Program-made: the position numbers and the translations under genes
Shown here: piece after piece, positions 13,580 to 21,211 of the stretch
Layout of the letters: each line of letters starts with the position of its first letter
Numbering within the stretch: position 1 is the first letter of the stretch
NCBI GenBank assembly: GCA_028715295.1
Contig: JAQUSD010000006.1
Location: forward strand, 1 to 33,010
Direction of reading: 5' to 3'
Length of the DNA: 33,010 bases
Source: Candidatus Nanoarchaeia archaeon
GTDB lineage: Archaea > Nanobdellota > Nanobdellia > JAQUSD01
The notes under the pieces: model-generated
Databases searched by the model: none
The model's input: the letters and a program-made list of their open reading frames with translations, nothing else
Told to the model about the DNA's origin: nothing

Positions 13580-15009
13580 ACTGCCTCGCTTAAATAACCC
13601 CATGTCTGGAGTTTGTCGGAGTCATTGAACCATTTTAAACCAATATCATTTCTGTAATACATGTTCTGGAGCATTATATTTTTAAGCCTCATATAGGTTT
13701 GTTTCCTTGCATTTTCAACAGTGCTTCCTGAACCGGTTATTACAATAACATATCCAGAATCACCGGCAATACTCCAAATTCCGTTTACAAGTTTTACATC
13801 CCCAAGCCGCACCCCATCATAAGTAGGCTTTCTGAAAAGTATTGATAAGTCTTTGTAAACATACATTTCTTTTTTATCATCATAAGGGAATGGAGGTACA
13901 GCAACAACAACGCCTATTTGAAATCCATTTTTGGTTTTTATGTCAAATTTTTCTTTATTTGCAAGTTTGTAAAGCATATCCCCCACACTCATATTAATCC
14001 CCTCCATCTGTATGCTGATTGTGGGATAACCGAATCGTGAAGTGAATTCAAGAGGATAAATGCCCTTGGAATTTACAATACAGTTTATGTCAATATAACC
14101 AACATATCCCGATTTTGCAAGTTCATCCTTCATTTTTTGCAAAGTATACTTGAAAAGTATGTTTGGCTTTGACCAGAACATGAGGGTTCCCATCTCCCCA
14201 GTATAAGGCCCGATGTCACCTGGAAATAATTTTTTATGTTCAAAATTTATATTGATTGGATAAATAAAATCCTCGCCATTAAAAAATGCACCAACAGCAA
14301 TTTCTACACCAAGCGCCCTTTTCTGGAGCTGAAAAGCTTTTATTTTTTTAGCCCATGTTTTTTTGTTTTGTTCGAGTATCTGGACCAAATCTTTTCCATC
14401 ATCTTCTTCACCAAGGAATAATATGCCTTTCATGTCAGATGAAATAGTACCTGACGGCTTGAATACATATTTTGAAGGATTATTTTTAATAAATTCAATT
14501 GCAGAATCAAAATTAGCAAAGTCCCAGTGTGGGAGGATGGTCATGCCTACTCTTTTCATTTCATCCTGTCCAAATTCCCTGTTATCTTCAAGCCGGTCAG
14601 TATAAATACTGCCTCCAACCACCAGCTTCCCCTGCGCCCTTAATTCCTCTGCTTTTTTTCCGAAACCAACATCATCAAAAACAATAACATCCGCCCATCC
14701 GATATGCTCCTCCCAGTTTTCAACTTTATCCAAAAAACCTTCATATACATCTATGTCACTTTTAGATTCTATAAATATCTTAACTTCATGCCCTTCTTTT
14801 TTCAATTGCCATGCAACGTCTCCACTTAAGCTTTCATTTGAGATAAAAATAAACTTTTTAGGTTCTGATGTTGTTTTTCCGTTTTTATGTCCGTTTCTTT
14901 TTATTTCAATAGTGTTATTTTTTATCTCGAGATGTGTCTGTTCAGGGGGCTGTTCAATAACAGCATTCTTTGTTTCTGTATTTTCCTTTTCAATTGCATT
15001 ATTTTCCAT
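13576..15009 (-). CDS. ATP-grasp enzyme, phosphoribosylamine-glycine ligase-like
   Basis: A 477-residue ATP-grasp protein. After an acidic/amide-rich leader (about 50 residues) comes a Rossmann-like pre-ATP-grasp section (KFIFISNESLSGDVAWQLKKEGHEV). The ATP-grasp domain follows, with VFKPSGTISSDMKG and the PurD-like GDIGPYTGEMGT, then YIDINCIV and YPLEFTSRFGYP with metal and substrate residues. The overall order matches GAR synthetase (PurD), but no other purine genes are nearby and the leader is atypical, so the substrate may differ. The start is the ATG at 15009, 29 nt after a TATA-like element; a TTG at 15084 gives a longer, less likely version. It is coupled to the SET gene by ATGA. Confidence 0.85.
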   Translation of the reverse strand: MENNAIEKENTETKNAVIEQPPEQTHLEIKNNTIEIKRNGHKNGKTTSEPKKFIFISNESLSGDVAWQLKKEGHEVKIFIESKSDIDVYEGFLDKVENWEEHIGWADVIVFDDVGFGKKAEELRAQGKLVVGGSIYTDRLEDNREFGQDEMKRVGMTILPHWDFANFDSAIEFIKNNPSKYVFKPSGTISSDMKGILFLGEEDDGKDLVQILEQNKKTWAKKIKAFQLQKRALGVEIAVGAFFNGEDFIYPININFEHKKLFPGDIGPYTGEMGTLMFWSKPNILFKYTLQKMKDELAKSGYVGYIDINCIVNSKGIYPLEFTSRFGYPTISIQMEGINMSVGDMLYKLANKEKFDIKTKNGFQIGVVVAVPPFPYDDKKEMYVYKDLSILFRKPTYDGVRLGDVKLVNGIWSIAGDSGYVIVITGSGSTVENARKQTYMRLKNIMLQNMYYRNDIGLKWFNDSDKLQTWGYLSEAV

Positions 15010-15032
15010 TTTAAGCACACAAAATTTTTTAA

Positions 15033-15043
15033 CTTTAAATAAA
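15033..15043 (-). promoter_or_regulatory. TATA-like box supporting the ATP-grasp start at 15009
   Basis: On the minus strand this reads TTATTTAAAG, centred about 29 nt before the ATG at 15009. Position 15084 (TTG) lies upstream of this box. Confidence 0.5.
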
Positions 15044-15140
15044 TGTAGTAATATAATTTTAAATCTTTTGCATAATTTTTTCAAAATAAATAGAGATTCT
15101 TATTAGTTCTGTTATAGTTGATTATAAATTAGCTTAAGAG

Positions 15141-15177
15141 TATAAAATAATGGGCGTTCAAAAATTCTTATTTTATA
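15141..15177. repeat. 10-bp perfect inverted repeat in the longest intergenic region
   Basis: TATAAAATAA at 15141-15150 and its reverse complement at 15168-15177 enclose a 17-nt spacer. It lies in the 279-bp gap (15010-15288) between divergent genes. It may be a hairpin, an operator, or two opposed TATA-like elements. No gene was seen in the rest of this gap. Confidence 0.55.
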
Positions 15178-15253
15178 ATAAATGCAAAAAAGTAATGAAA
15201 TTGACAAATACTTTATATCAGTGAAGTTTAAGGAATACAAACCAGCTTCATAG

Positions 15254-15263
15254 TATTTATAAA
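15254..15263 (+). promoter_or_regulatory. TATA box of the MNT-HEPN-nuclease operon
   Basis: TATTTATAAA is centred about 30 nt before the ATG at 15289, with no ribosome binding site, so the first gene is probably leaderless. Confidence 0.6.
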
Positions 15264-15276
15264 CCTAAGTTGTTTC

Positions 15277-15304
15277 GTTTAAACTAAAATGGAATTGTTT
15301 AAAC
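15277..15304 (+). promoter_or_regulatory. Paired GTTTAAAC sites over the operon start
   Basis: Two identical 8-bp palindromes GTTTAAAC, at 15277-15284 and 15297-15304, are 20 bp apart (two helical turns) and straddle the ATG at 15289. The first gene encodes a DNA-binding HTH domain, so these may be its own operators. Confidence 0.45.
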
Positions 15305-15834
15305 ATAAGTTTACAAGGTTGCAGTCTGAAATATTCAGTCTGCTCTGTATGAAAGCGGGAAGCGAGTTAAACAAGAGTGAAATAGCAAGTATACTAAAAG
15401 TATCACCTACTGCAGTGGCAAAAGCGCTTTCCCTGCTTGAAAAAGATGAACTTGTCACCATAAGAAAGGAAAAAAACATCAAGTTAAGCAGGGTAAGCCT
15501 TAACAGAGATAATAAAAAAGCAATAGAACTGAAACGCGCTGAAAACCTGAAAAACATTTACTCTTCTGGATTAACGGATTATTTGGAAAAGGAACTTGCA
15601 GGAGGCACAGCAATCCTGTTCGGAAGCTATTCAAGAGGGGAAGACACAGATAAATCAGATATTGATATTGCTGTTGTCGGAAGAAAGGATAAGATGCTTA
15701 AGCTTGAGGGATATGAGAATAAGTTAAGCAGAAAAATAAATATAAATTTTTACAGCTCATGGAAAGATATCCACAAATATCTGAAAAATAATATATTAAA
15801 CGGCATATTGATTCAGGGAGGTGTTGAATTATGA
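15289..15834 (+). CDS. HTH plus MNT nucleotidyltransferase-fold protein
   Basis: A 181-residue two-domain protein. Residues 1-70 form a winged helix-turn-helix (NKSEIASILKVSPTAVAKALSLLEKDELV). Residues about 95-170 are a minimal nucleotidyltransferase: GSYSRGEDTDKSDIDIAV holds the G-S-x10-D-x-D site (G112, S113, D124, D126), all present, so AMP transfer is chemically possible. MNT proteins usually pair with a HEPN protein as antitoxin, in some systems by adding AMP to it. The next gene overlaps by ATGA and is HEPN-like. The added DNA-binding domain suggests the antitoxin also represses its operon, fitting the GTTTAAAC pair over its start. Confidence 0.88.
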   Translation: MELFKHKFTRLQSEIFSLLCMKAGSELNKSEIASILKVSPTAVAKALSLLEKDELVTIRKEKNIKLSRVSLNRDNKKAIELKRAENLKNIYSSGLTDYLEKELAGGTAILFGSYSRGEDTDKSDIDIAVVGRKDKMLKLEGYENKLSRKININFYSSWKDIHKYLKNNILNGILIQGGVEL

Positions 15835-16277
15835 AACCACTAAAGGAATTTAAAGAATATCTGGAAAACGGAACAGCAAAAAGAATAAGTCCAAACAACG
15901 AACGCGCAAAAAGCTTAATCAGCGAATCGGAAAGAAAAATACATTCATTAAAAGAAAGAATAGAAAAAATAGGGGTAAAAGACACGAACGCAAATGATTA
16001 TGTTGAATACTGTTATGATATCATAATGCTGTTAATAAGAGCAAAAATGTACAAAGAAGGTGTTACAACTGCCGGACAGGGAAGCCATGAAGCAGAAGTT
16101 GCATATCTTGGGATGCTGGGATTTGATGAAAAAGAAACAAGATTTATGAATGAACTTAGATATTATAGAAATGGAATACTTTACTATGGGACTATTCTTG
16201 ATGCTGAATACGCCTTTAAGGTAATAGAGTTCATAAAAAAGATTCGTGTAAAATTAAAAAAGGTGTTAGCTAAATGA
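15831..16277 (+). CDS. HEPN-like helical protein, partner of MNT
   Basis: A 148-residue all-helical protein. The likely HEPN signature is ELRYYRNGILYYG (about 108-120). The conserved arginine-asparagine (R113, N114) is there, but the histidine expected five residues on in the R-x4-H RNase motif is a tyrosine (Y118). Either this is a subfamily that lacks RNase activity or the alignment is off. It overlaps both neighbours by 4 bp (ATGA), sitting between the MNT protein and an RNase J-like nuclease. In MNT-HEPN pairs this member is the toxin; nearby tyrosines (Y111, Y112, Y118, Y119) could be targets of nucleotide transfer, which is inference. Confidence 0.72.
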   Translation: MKPLKEFKEYLENGTAKRISPNNERAKSLISESERKIHSLKERIEKIGVKDTNANDYVEYCYDIIMLLIRAKMYKEGVTTAGQGSHEAEVAYLGMLGFDEKETRFMNELRYYRNGILYYGTILDAEYAFKVIEFIKKIRVKLKKVLAK

Positions 16278-17746
16278 CTAAATTAACTTTTTACGGTGGA
16301 GTTGACACAATAGGCGGGAATAAAATCCTTCTTGAAGATAAAGGAACTAAAATTTTTCTTGACTTTGGCATGAACTTCAAGGAACAGATGAATTATTTCA
16401 CCGAATTTATGCCTATGAGAAAGTGTGCATGCATATCTGATTTAATAGAACTCGGACTTCTCCCGGATATCAAAGGAATATACAGGCAGGACTACTGCAA
16501 ACATATGAATCTTGATTATAAAACACAAAATTCAATTGATGGATTATTAGTAAGCCATGCACATATTGACCACATTGGTTATATTCATTTCTTAAGAAAA
16601 GACATTCCTGTTTATGTAAGTCCTGAAAGCAAAGCAGTTATGGACTTATTTGAGAATACAGCACCAAGCGGTAGCTACCACGAGTATTCTGAAATGAAGC
16701 CCGGATTTAAACTAATAAAAAAAGTAAAAGGAGATGGATACAAAAGAGCAGATTCAAGAGACGGAACAGAATCAAGGGATATTAATGTTTTCTCTTATGA
16801 AAATCCGTTTAAAATTGGAAGCTTAACAATTACACCTTACAGAGTTGACCATTCCCTTCCCGGAGCAACAGGATATATTATTGAAACAAGCAGTGGAAAT
16901 CTTGTTTATACAGGAGATTTAAGATTTCACGGAAGGCACAGGTTCTGGAGTGATAATTTTGTTCATCATGCTTCAAAATCAGAGCCTGTTGCTGTGATTA
17001 CAGAAGGAACAAGAATTTCAAACACTGAAAAAAGAAGCGAATCATACGTTCAGAATGAAAGTTCAAAACTACTTAATGAAAAAAAAGGAATCGCAATAGC
17101 AAATTTTCCTATAAGGGATACTGACAGACTTCTTACTTTTTACAACACATCTGTTGACAATAACAGAATCCTTGTTATTGAAGCAAGACAAGCCATGCTT
17201 CTTGACCTGCTTGATTCAGTAGGCGTTGATGAACTTCCAAAATCAAATGACAAAAACATCAGGATTTTTATGCCTAAAAAATCCTGGGGCATAATTGGGA
17301 GATGTGAATTTCCAAAAGAAATCATAGCCCAGGACTACACCCAATCTACTGAAAAAGAGTATCTTGAAAGAAAAAACATAATAACAGCAGAAGAGATAAG
17401 ACAAAACCAGGAAAAATATCTTATGTTCATGAATTACTTCCAGCTTAACAACTTAATAGATATTAAGCCAAAAAAAGAAAGCATCCACATAAGAAGCATA
17501 TGTGAACCATTCAGCGATGAAATGGAACTTGATGAAAAAAGAGTGAGAAACTGGCTTGATAGATACGGACTTTCCCCTGCACACCAGATACATTCCTCAG
17601 GACATGCATCAGGAGATGATATAACTTCAATGATTAAGGAAATGAATCCAAAGATTCTTTACCCAATACACACTGAGAAACCAGAGGTTTTTGATTTTTT
17701 TAAGAAAAGAACAAAAGTAAAATACGGAACAGAATATCAGTTTTAA
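16274..17746 (+). CDS. Metallo-beta-lactamase/beta-CASP nuclease, RNase J-like
   Basis: A 490-residue zinc-dependent RNA nuclease candidate. Motif II is SHAHIDHIG (H95, H97, D99, H100), motif III is VDHSLPGATG (H193) and motif IV is YTGDLRFHG (D215). Beta-CASP elements follow: acidic residue in ITEGTRI (E244), histidine in SSGHASGDD (H444) and the final histidine in YPIHTEKPE (H466). The order matches archaeal RNase J. Unusual is an insert of about 50 residues (36-88) before the HxHxDH motif, containing several cysteines (CACISD, DYCKH). The gene is coupled by ATGA to the HEPN-like gene, with AGGTG 8 nt upstream. This is not the usual place for a housekeeping RNase J. Confidence 0.88.
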   Translation: MTKLTFYGGVDTIGGNKILLEDKGTKIFLDFGMNFKEQMNYFTEFMPMRKCACISDLIELGLLPDIKGIYRQDYCKHMNLDYKTQNSIDGLLVSHAHIDHIGYIHFLRKDIPVYVSPESKAVMDLFENTAPSGSYHEYSEMKPGFKLIKKVKGDGYKRADSRDGTESRDINVFSYENPFKIGSLTITPYRVDHSLPGATGYIIETSSGNLVYTGDLRFHGRHRFWSDNFVHHASKSEPVAVITEGTRISNTEKRSESYVQNESSKLLNEKKGIAIANFPIRDTDRLLTFYNTSVDNNRILVIEARQAMLLDLLDSVGVDELPKSNDKNIRIFMPKKSWGIIGRCEFPKEIIAQDYTQSTEKEYLERKNIITAEEIRQNQEKYLMFMNYFQLNNLIDIKPKKESIHIRSICEPFSDEMELDEKRVRNWLDRYGLSPAHQIHSSGHASGDDITSMIKEMNPKILYPIHTEKPEVFDFFKKRTKVKYGTEYQF

Positions 17747-17760
17747 TCACCCTCAATTAA

Positions 17761-17770
17761 TTATATAAAT
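17761..17770 (+). promoter_or_regulatory. TATA box of the gene at 17792
   Basis: TTATATAAAT is centred 26.5 nt before the ATG at 17792. Confidence 0.6.
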
Positions 17771-17791
17771 TTAGAATCATTAATCCTATGC

Positions 17792-17983
17792 ATGGCCAAA
17801 TCTGAAAACAGGCAAAAACAGAATGAAAACCCCGGGGGGTTGTTTATACCTGCAGGAGTTCTTCTTGGGCTTGGTTTTGGTTTTCTTTTTAACAACATTG
17901 CTGCAGGATTATTTATAGGGCTTGGCTCAGGATTTGTGGGGTTTGCAGTTTCTGAATTTGCTATGAAGAAAAAAAAGAAGTAA
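17792..17983 (+). CDS. Small glycine-rich two-helix membrane protein
   Basis: A 63-residue protein: a polar start (MAKSENRQKQNENPG), two glycine-rich hydrophobic helices (about 17-35 and 37-57) and a KKKKK tail. Glycine spacing suggests tight helix packing. No family role is known to me. It is a monocistronic gene with a good TATA box, convergent with the next gene. Confidence 0.65.
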   Translation: MAKSENRQKQNENPGGLFIPAGVLLGLGFGFLFNNIAAGLFIGLGSGFVGFAVSEFAMKKKKK

Positions 17984-17988
17984 TGGAT

Positions 17989-18342
17989 TTAATCCAATAT
18001 ATAACATGAAACTCTTTTTGATGAATAATCAAATGATTCAGTATTAAACTTAAAACTTATTGTTGTTTTTTCACCAGAATCCAAACTGATTATTTTTGAA
18101 TAAAACTGGTTGTTTAACTCATTGTCAAAAACAACAGCTTTTACTTCAAATGCATCCCTGTAATTTCCGGTATTTTCAACTGTGCAGAACACATAACCCC
18201 CGGGTTTTCCTGAAGCATAAACCTCGACAGAAGATTCTATTTTAAGCAAAGCCATGCCTGAGATGGTTGATGAACCCATTGCAAAAAGAAAACCAAACAT
18301 CATGGTAACCCCCAATGCTAAAAGAAAAGTCTCAGTTTTCAT
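17989..18342 (-). CDS. Membrane-anchored extracellular protein, Ig-like
   Basis: A 117-residue protein with one N-terminal hydrophobic segment (about 5-30), a signal anchor or signal peptide. A strand-rich domain of about 85 residues follows. The segments YVFCTVENTGNYRDAFEVKAVV and GEKTTISFKF resemble CARDB/Ig-like extracellular domains of archaeal surface proteins. Two cysteines (in FCTVEN and SCYILD) may form a disulfide. TATA on minus (CTTTAAAAC, 18365-18373 on plus) is 27 nt upstream of the ATG. The function is unknown. Confidence 0.65.
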   Translation of the reverse strand: MKTETFLLALGVTMMFGFLFAMGSSTISGMALLKIESSVEVYASGKPGGYVFCTVENTGNYRDAFEVKAVVFDNELNNQFYSKIISLDSGEKTTISFKFNTESFDYSSKRVSCYILD

Positions 18343-18378
18343 GAATTTAAAAAGAAATCACACTGTTTTAAAGATTTC

Positions 18379-19191
18379 TCAGTCTAATAGCCGTATGTTA
18401 ATAATATAATTGTCAAATTCAATGGAGTAAGTTTTTTCCGCATCTTCATATTTAAATACAACACCAAATTTTTTAATTCCAGTTCCATTTTCAACAAAAA
18501 CAGCCATGTCCGAAATTTTATCAATTAAAAATCCATTATCTATAAGCTCATTTTCAGAAAAAGCATTTTTAATGATGCTAATATACCTTAATTTTAGTTC
18601 CAAGTTTTTTATGTTGTTTTCATTCGCTTTTGAAGGATTAAGCTTATGTGCTTTTTTGAAATCACCCAGTGCTTTATTATATTTCCTCATTGCTAAATTA
18701 ACAAGCCCTCGCGCGGTGTATGGCTCGTGCATTTTAGGATTGTTTTTAATTGCGTTGCTTAGATAGAATTCAGACTCACCAAACTCACCAAGATTGAAAA
18801 GTATTTTACCAATGTTATAATTAGCAGCAAACCTCATTGAAAATATTCTATTATCCTGAACCACGACCTGTTCATGGCAAGAAAAAACCTTACTATAACA
18901 GTCAAGAGCATCATCAAGCTTATTGCAGTTCATCTTCGCAAGTCCTAAATTAAACCAGAATTCAGCCTGTTTAGGCTCTTTTTCAACTGCTTTTTCAAAT
19001 TCTGAAACAGCACCCTCAAAATCATTTAAAATATCCATTTTTATTATGCCCTTGTTGTTGTGTGCTATTGGATTTTCAGGGGAAAATTCAAGCAGCTCAT
19101 CCAGTTCTTTTAGAGCACCTTCAACATCACCCATTTTTGATTTTAATGAACTTCTCTCAAGATAAAAATTGATTTTGTCCACATTACTCAT
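18379..19191 (-). CDS. Tetratricopeptide-repeat protein
   Basis: A 270-residue soluble protein. At least four TPR-like repeats are visible between residues 1 and 195, each ending with an NP- or P-containing turn (FSPENP, KEPKQ, NNPKMH, LNPSKA) and carrying the A-x-x-x-G/A-L-y pattern (for example GDVEGALKELDELLEFSP). The last 75 residues are a different, strand-rich domain (GFLIDKISDMAVFVENG, EKTYSIEFDNYIINIRLLD). TPRs hold protein partners; the partner here is unknown. It shares its promoter with the divergent gene at 19244 through one palindromic TATA box. Confidence 0.88.
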   Translation of the reverse strand: MSNVDKINFYLERSSLKSKMGDVEGALKELDELLEFSPENPIAHNNKGIIKMDILNDFEGAVSEFEKAVEKEPKQAEFWFNLGLAKMNCNKLDDALDCYSKVFSCHEQVVVQDNRIFSMRFAANYNIGKILFNLGEFGESEFYLSNAIKNNPKMHEPYTARGLVNLAMRKYNKALGDFKKAHKLNPSKANENNIKNLELKLRYISIIKNAFSENELIDNGFLIDKISDMAVFVENGTGIKKFGVVFKYEDAEKTYSIEFDNYIINIRLLD

Positions 19192-19211
19192 GTTTAATGC
19201 GTTTTTCTAAG

Positions 19212-19223
19212 GATTTATAAATC
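19212..19223. promoter_or_regulatory. Palindromic TATA box shared by two divergent genes
   Basis: GATTTATAAATC is a perfect 12-bp palindrome centred at 19217.5, exactly 26.5 bp from the minus-strand start codon at 19191 and 26.5 bp from the plus-strand start codon at 19244. One box can therefore serve two leaderless genes. Confidence 0.65.
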
Positions 19224-19243
19224 TTTTTCATAAATTTATATTC

Positions 19244-19678
19244 ATGGAAACTGGAAAGTTTACAATTCAAAGAGGGGAAGATGTCATATCCGGCTACGAC
19301 TCACCTTCTGTTTTTGAAGCAAGATGTGGGGGAGATTCGTGCACTTATCAGAGGAGGTTAGCTATTGACAGGAGTTTTTTATTCAGGGATTTTTATGAAG
19401 TTGTGAATTATTGTCTTCAGGATAATGAAATCTCAGACGTTCTTTTTGATGAACTGAACAACAATACACATGTTTTTGAAAAAACAAAAATGAGCATGCT
19501 CTGCTTCAGTCCGGAAAATGAGAAAGAAGGGCTTCTTTATTTAATGCTTCATGAAACTTCTCCATCAATGAATTCAATCATAGTCTCAAAGATAAATTTT
19601 AGTCAAGCATTTGGAGATATTGCTGTTGGTGAAGTTGATTATCTTATTGATAAATTCGCAGAATTTTTAGCAGTTTAA
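19244..19678 (+). CDS. Hypothetical protein, 144 aa
   Basis: Not recognised. It is soluble, mixed alpha/beta, with cysteines in RCGGDSCTYQRR (about 27-38), in NYCLQD and in LCFSP. No metal-site motif is clear. The sequence LLYLMLHETSPSMNSIIVSKINFS suggests a folded domain core. It shares the palindromic TATA box with the TPR gene on the other strand, so the two are likely co-expressed and may act together. Confidence 0.6.
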   Translation: METGKFTIQRGEDVISGYDSPSVFEARCGGDSCTYQRRLAIDRSFLFRDFYEVVNYCLQDNEISDVLFDELNNNTHVFEKTKMSMLCFSPENEKEGLLYLMLHETSPSMNSIIVSKINFSQAFGDIAVGEVDYLIDKFAEFLAV

Positions 19679-19715
19679 CAAATTTTATATAGGTGCAAAA
19701 ATAAATATAGAATTA

Positions 19716-21173
19716 ATGAGAAAAATCCTGCCCTTTTTTATATTAACTTCAGCAATTTTAGTTGCAGGATGCACATCGGAAAATATAAACTCAGTAATAA
19801 AAGCACTTCCTCAGGTTAAGGATTTTTTAAGTCAATATTCTGATGCTGATTTTTCAGTTGTTTACTGGAACGCTGAATATACACAAAACCACCTTTCAGA
19901 GATACTTGAATTATGTGGCAAGACAATTGATGTCAAAGATTACTACTATGCAGTTATTTCAGGAGAAAACACAAGCATGAAATTATGGGTTGACAAGGAT
20001 ACATATGATATAGCCTGTCTTATAAAGGAAACTTCAAAAGAAAATAATACGCTTTTGGAATGCATTGAATACTGCGAATCACAGCCCCATGTTCAGTGTG
20101 TTGGAAGTTGGAACATATCCGGAGCTTATCCTGACTGCATATGTGAGTATATCTGCGACACTGAAGAGCCTGAACCAGTTACAGATATTCCTATAATTGA
20201 AACCCCTGTGGGAAATACTACTTCTGCTCAAAATGAAGTTGAGTTTGAAGAATGGACAGACGGCTCAGTTTCATTAATGGTTCCTAAGGGATGGAGTACA
20301 ACAGCATACGGAGAATGTGCAACAAAATCTTTTGTGGTTTTTAATCCAAATAATACAATAAACCAAGTGTTCTATTTCTCAGAAGCAGGCCCAGTTTATA
20401 CAAGTCAGGAGCAGAAAGACTTTGACGAATACTATATGTCAATAGGCGGTTATCCTCTGTTTTACATTGATTCTCCTGTTGTTGTCCCTTTCACATCTGA
20501 AAATTTTCTCAATCATTTTAAAGAACTTGCAGAGGCTTATGTAATGAGCACGATAGCTCCGGGTGCACCAAAGATGGAGAACTTTGAAATAATCTCCTCT
20601 GAGAACAGTCCGTCAAAGATATTGAGCAATGCAGATGAAGCTAAAATTATAAGAGCTATATTTGAACAAGATGGAATTTATGGAGAAGGCTTGTTTTATA
20701 TTGAGATTTACAACTTTGAATATCCTAATCTTGGCTATGCTATGACTTTTATCGGTGTGACATATGAATTAGGCGGATTAAGAACGCACGAACCTATGTT
20801 AATGCAGGTTATATACAATTACACTATTAAAGACACATATGTTTCATCATGCCTTCATCAGCAGGCTCAGGCATTGTCCGGAGCGTTGAAAGCAGGACAG
20901 ACATTAAGTGAATCTTCTGATATTATCATGGATGCCTGGAACAGCAGAAATAGAGTTGATGATATCCTCTCTGAAAAGCGTTCAGATGCAGTTCTGGGTT
21001 ATGGCAGAGTGTACAACCCTGATACTGGGGAAGTTTACCAAGTTTCAACAGGATTCTATGACAATTATGACTTAAACAGAGAGTATTATAATCTCAATAA
21101 TCTGCAAGTTCTACCTGATAATGACTGGGATTTATGGACAACACCAACAATAAGCAGCGACGAAATCCATTAG
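19716..21173 (+). CDS. Secreted lipoprotein, unknown function
   Basis: A 485-residue exported protein. The signal peptide ends in a lipobox (LVAGC, cysteine at residue 19), so it is probably lipid-anchored on the outer face of the membrane. Residues about 30-150 include a cysteine-rich part (CIEYCESQPHVQC and CICEYIC). A Thr/Pro-rich linker (EPEPVTDIPIIETPVGNTT) leads to a larger domain (about 180-385; WTDGSVSLMVPKGWS start) that resembles a PsbP/lipoprotein-like fold only in general form. The C-terminal part holds SGALKAGQTLSESSDIIMDAWNSR. TATA (19683-19692) is 28 nt upstream. No enzyme motif was seen. Confidence 0.75.
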   Translation: MRKILPFFILTSAILVAGCTSENINSVIKALPQVKDFLSQYSDADFSVVYWNAEYTQNHLSEILELCGKTIDVKDYYYAVISGENTSMKLWVDKDTYDIACLIKETSKENNTLLECIEYCESQPHVQCVGSWNISGAYPDCICEYICDTEEPEPVTDIPIIETPVGNTTSAQNEVEFEEWTDGSVSLMVPKGWSTTAYGECATKSFVVFNPNNTINQVFYFSEAGPVYTSQEQKDFDEYYMSIGGYPLFYIDSPVVVPFTSENFLNHFKELAEAYVMSTIAPGAPKMENFEIISSENSPSKILSNADEAKIIRAIFEQDGIYGEGLFYIEIYNFEYPNLGYAMTFIGVTYELGGLRTHEPMLMQVIYNYTIKDTYVSSCLHQQAQALSGALKAGQTLSESSDIIMDAWNSRNRVDDILSEKRSDAVLGYGRVYNPDTGEVYQVSTGFYDNYDLNREYYNLNNLQVLPDNDWDLWTTPTISSDEIH

Positions 21174-21211
21174 AAACTTATTAAAGCAGAGAAAATTTCT
21201 TTAATAGCATA

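Noticed and set aside
15010-15084. TTG-initiated 25-residue extension of the ATP-grasp protein
   Set aside because: A TATA-like box sits within this stretch, 29 nt before the ATG at 15009.
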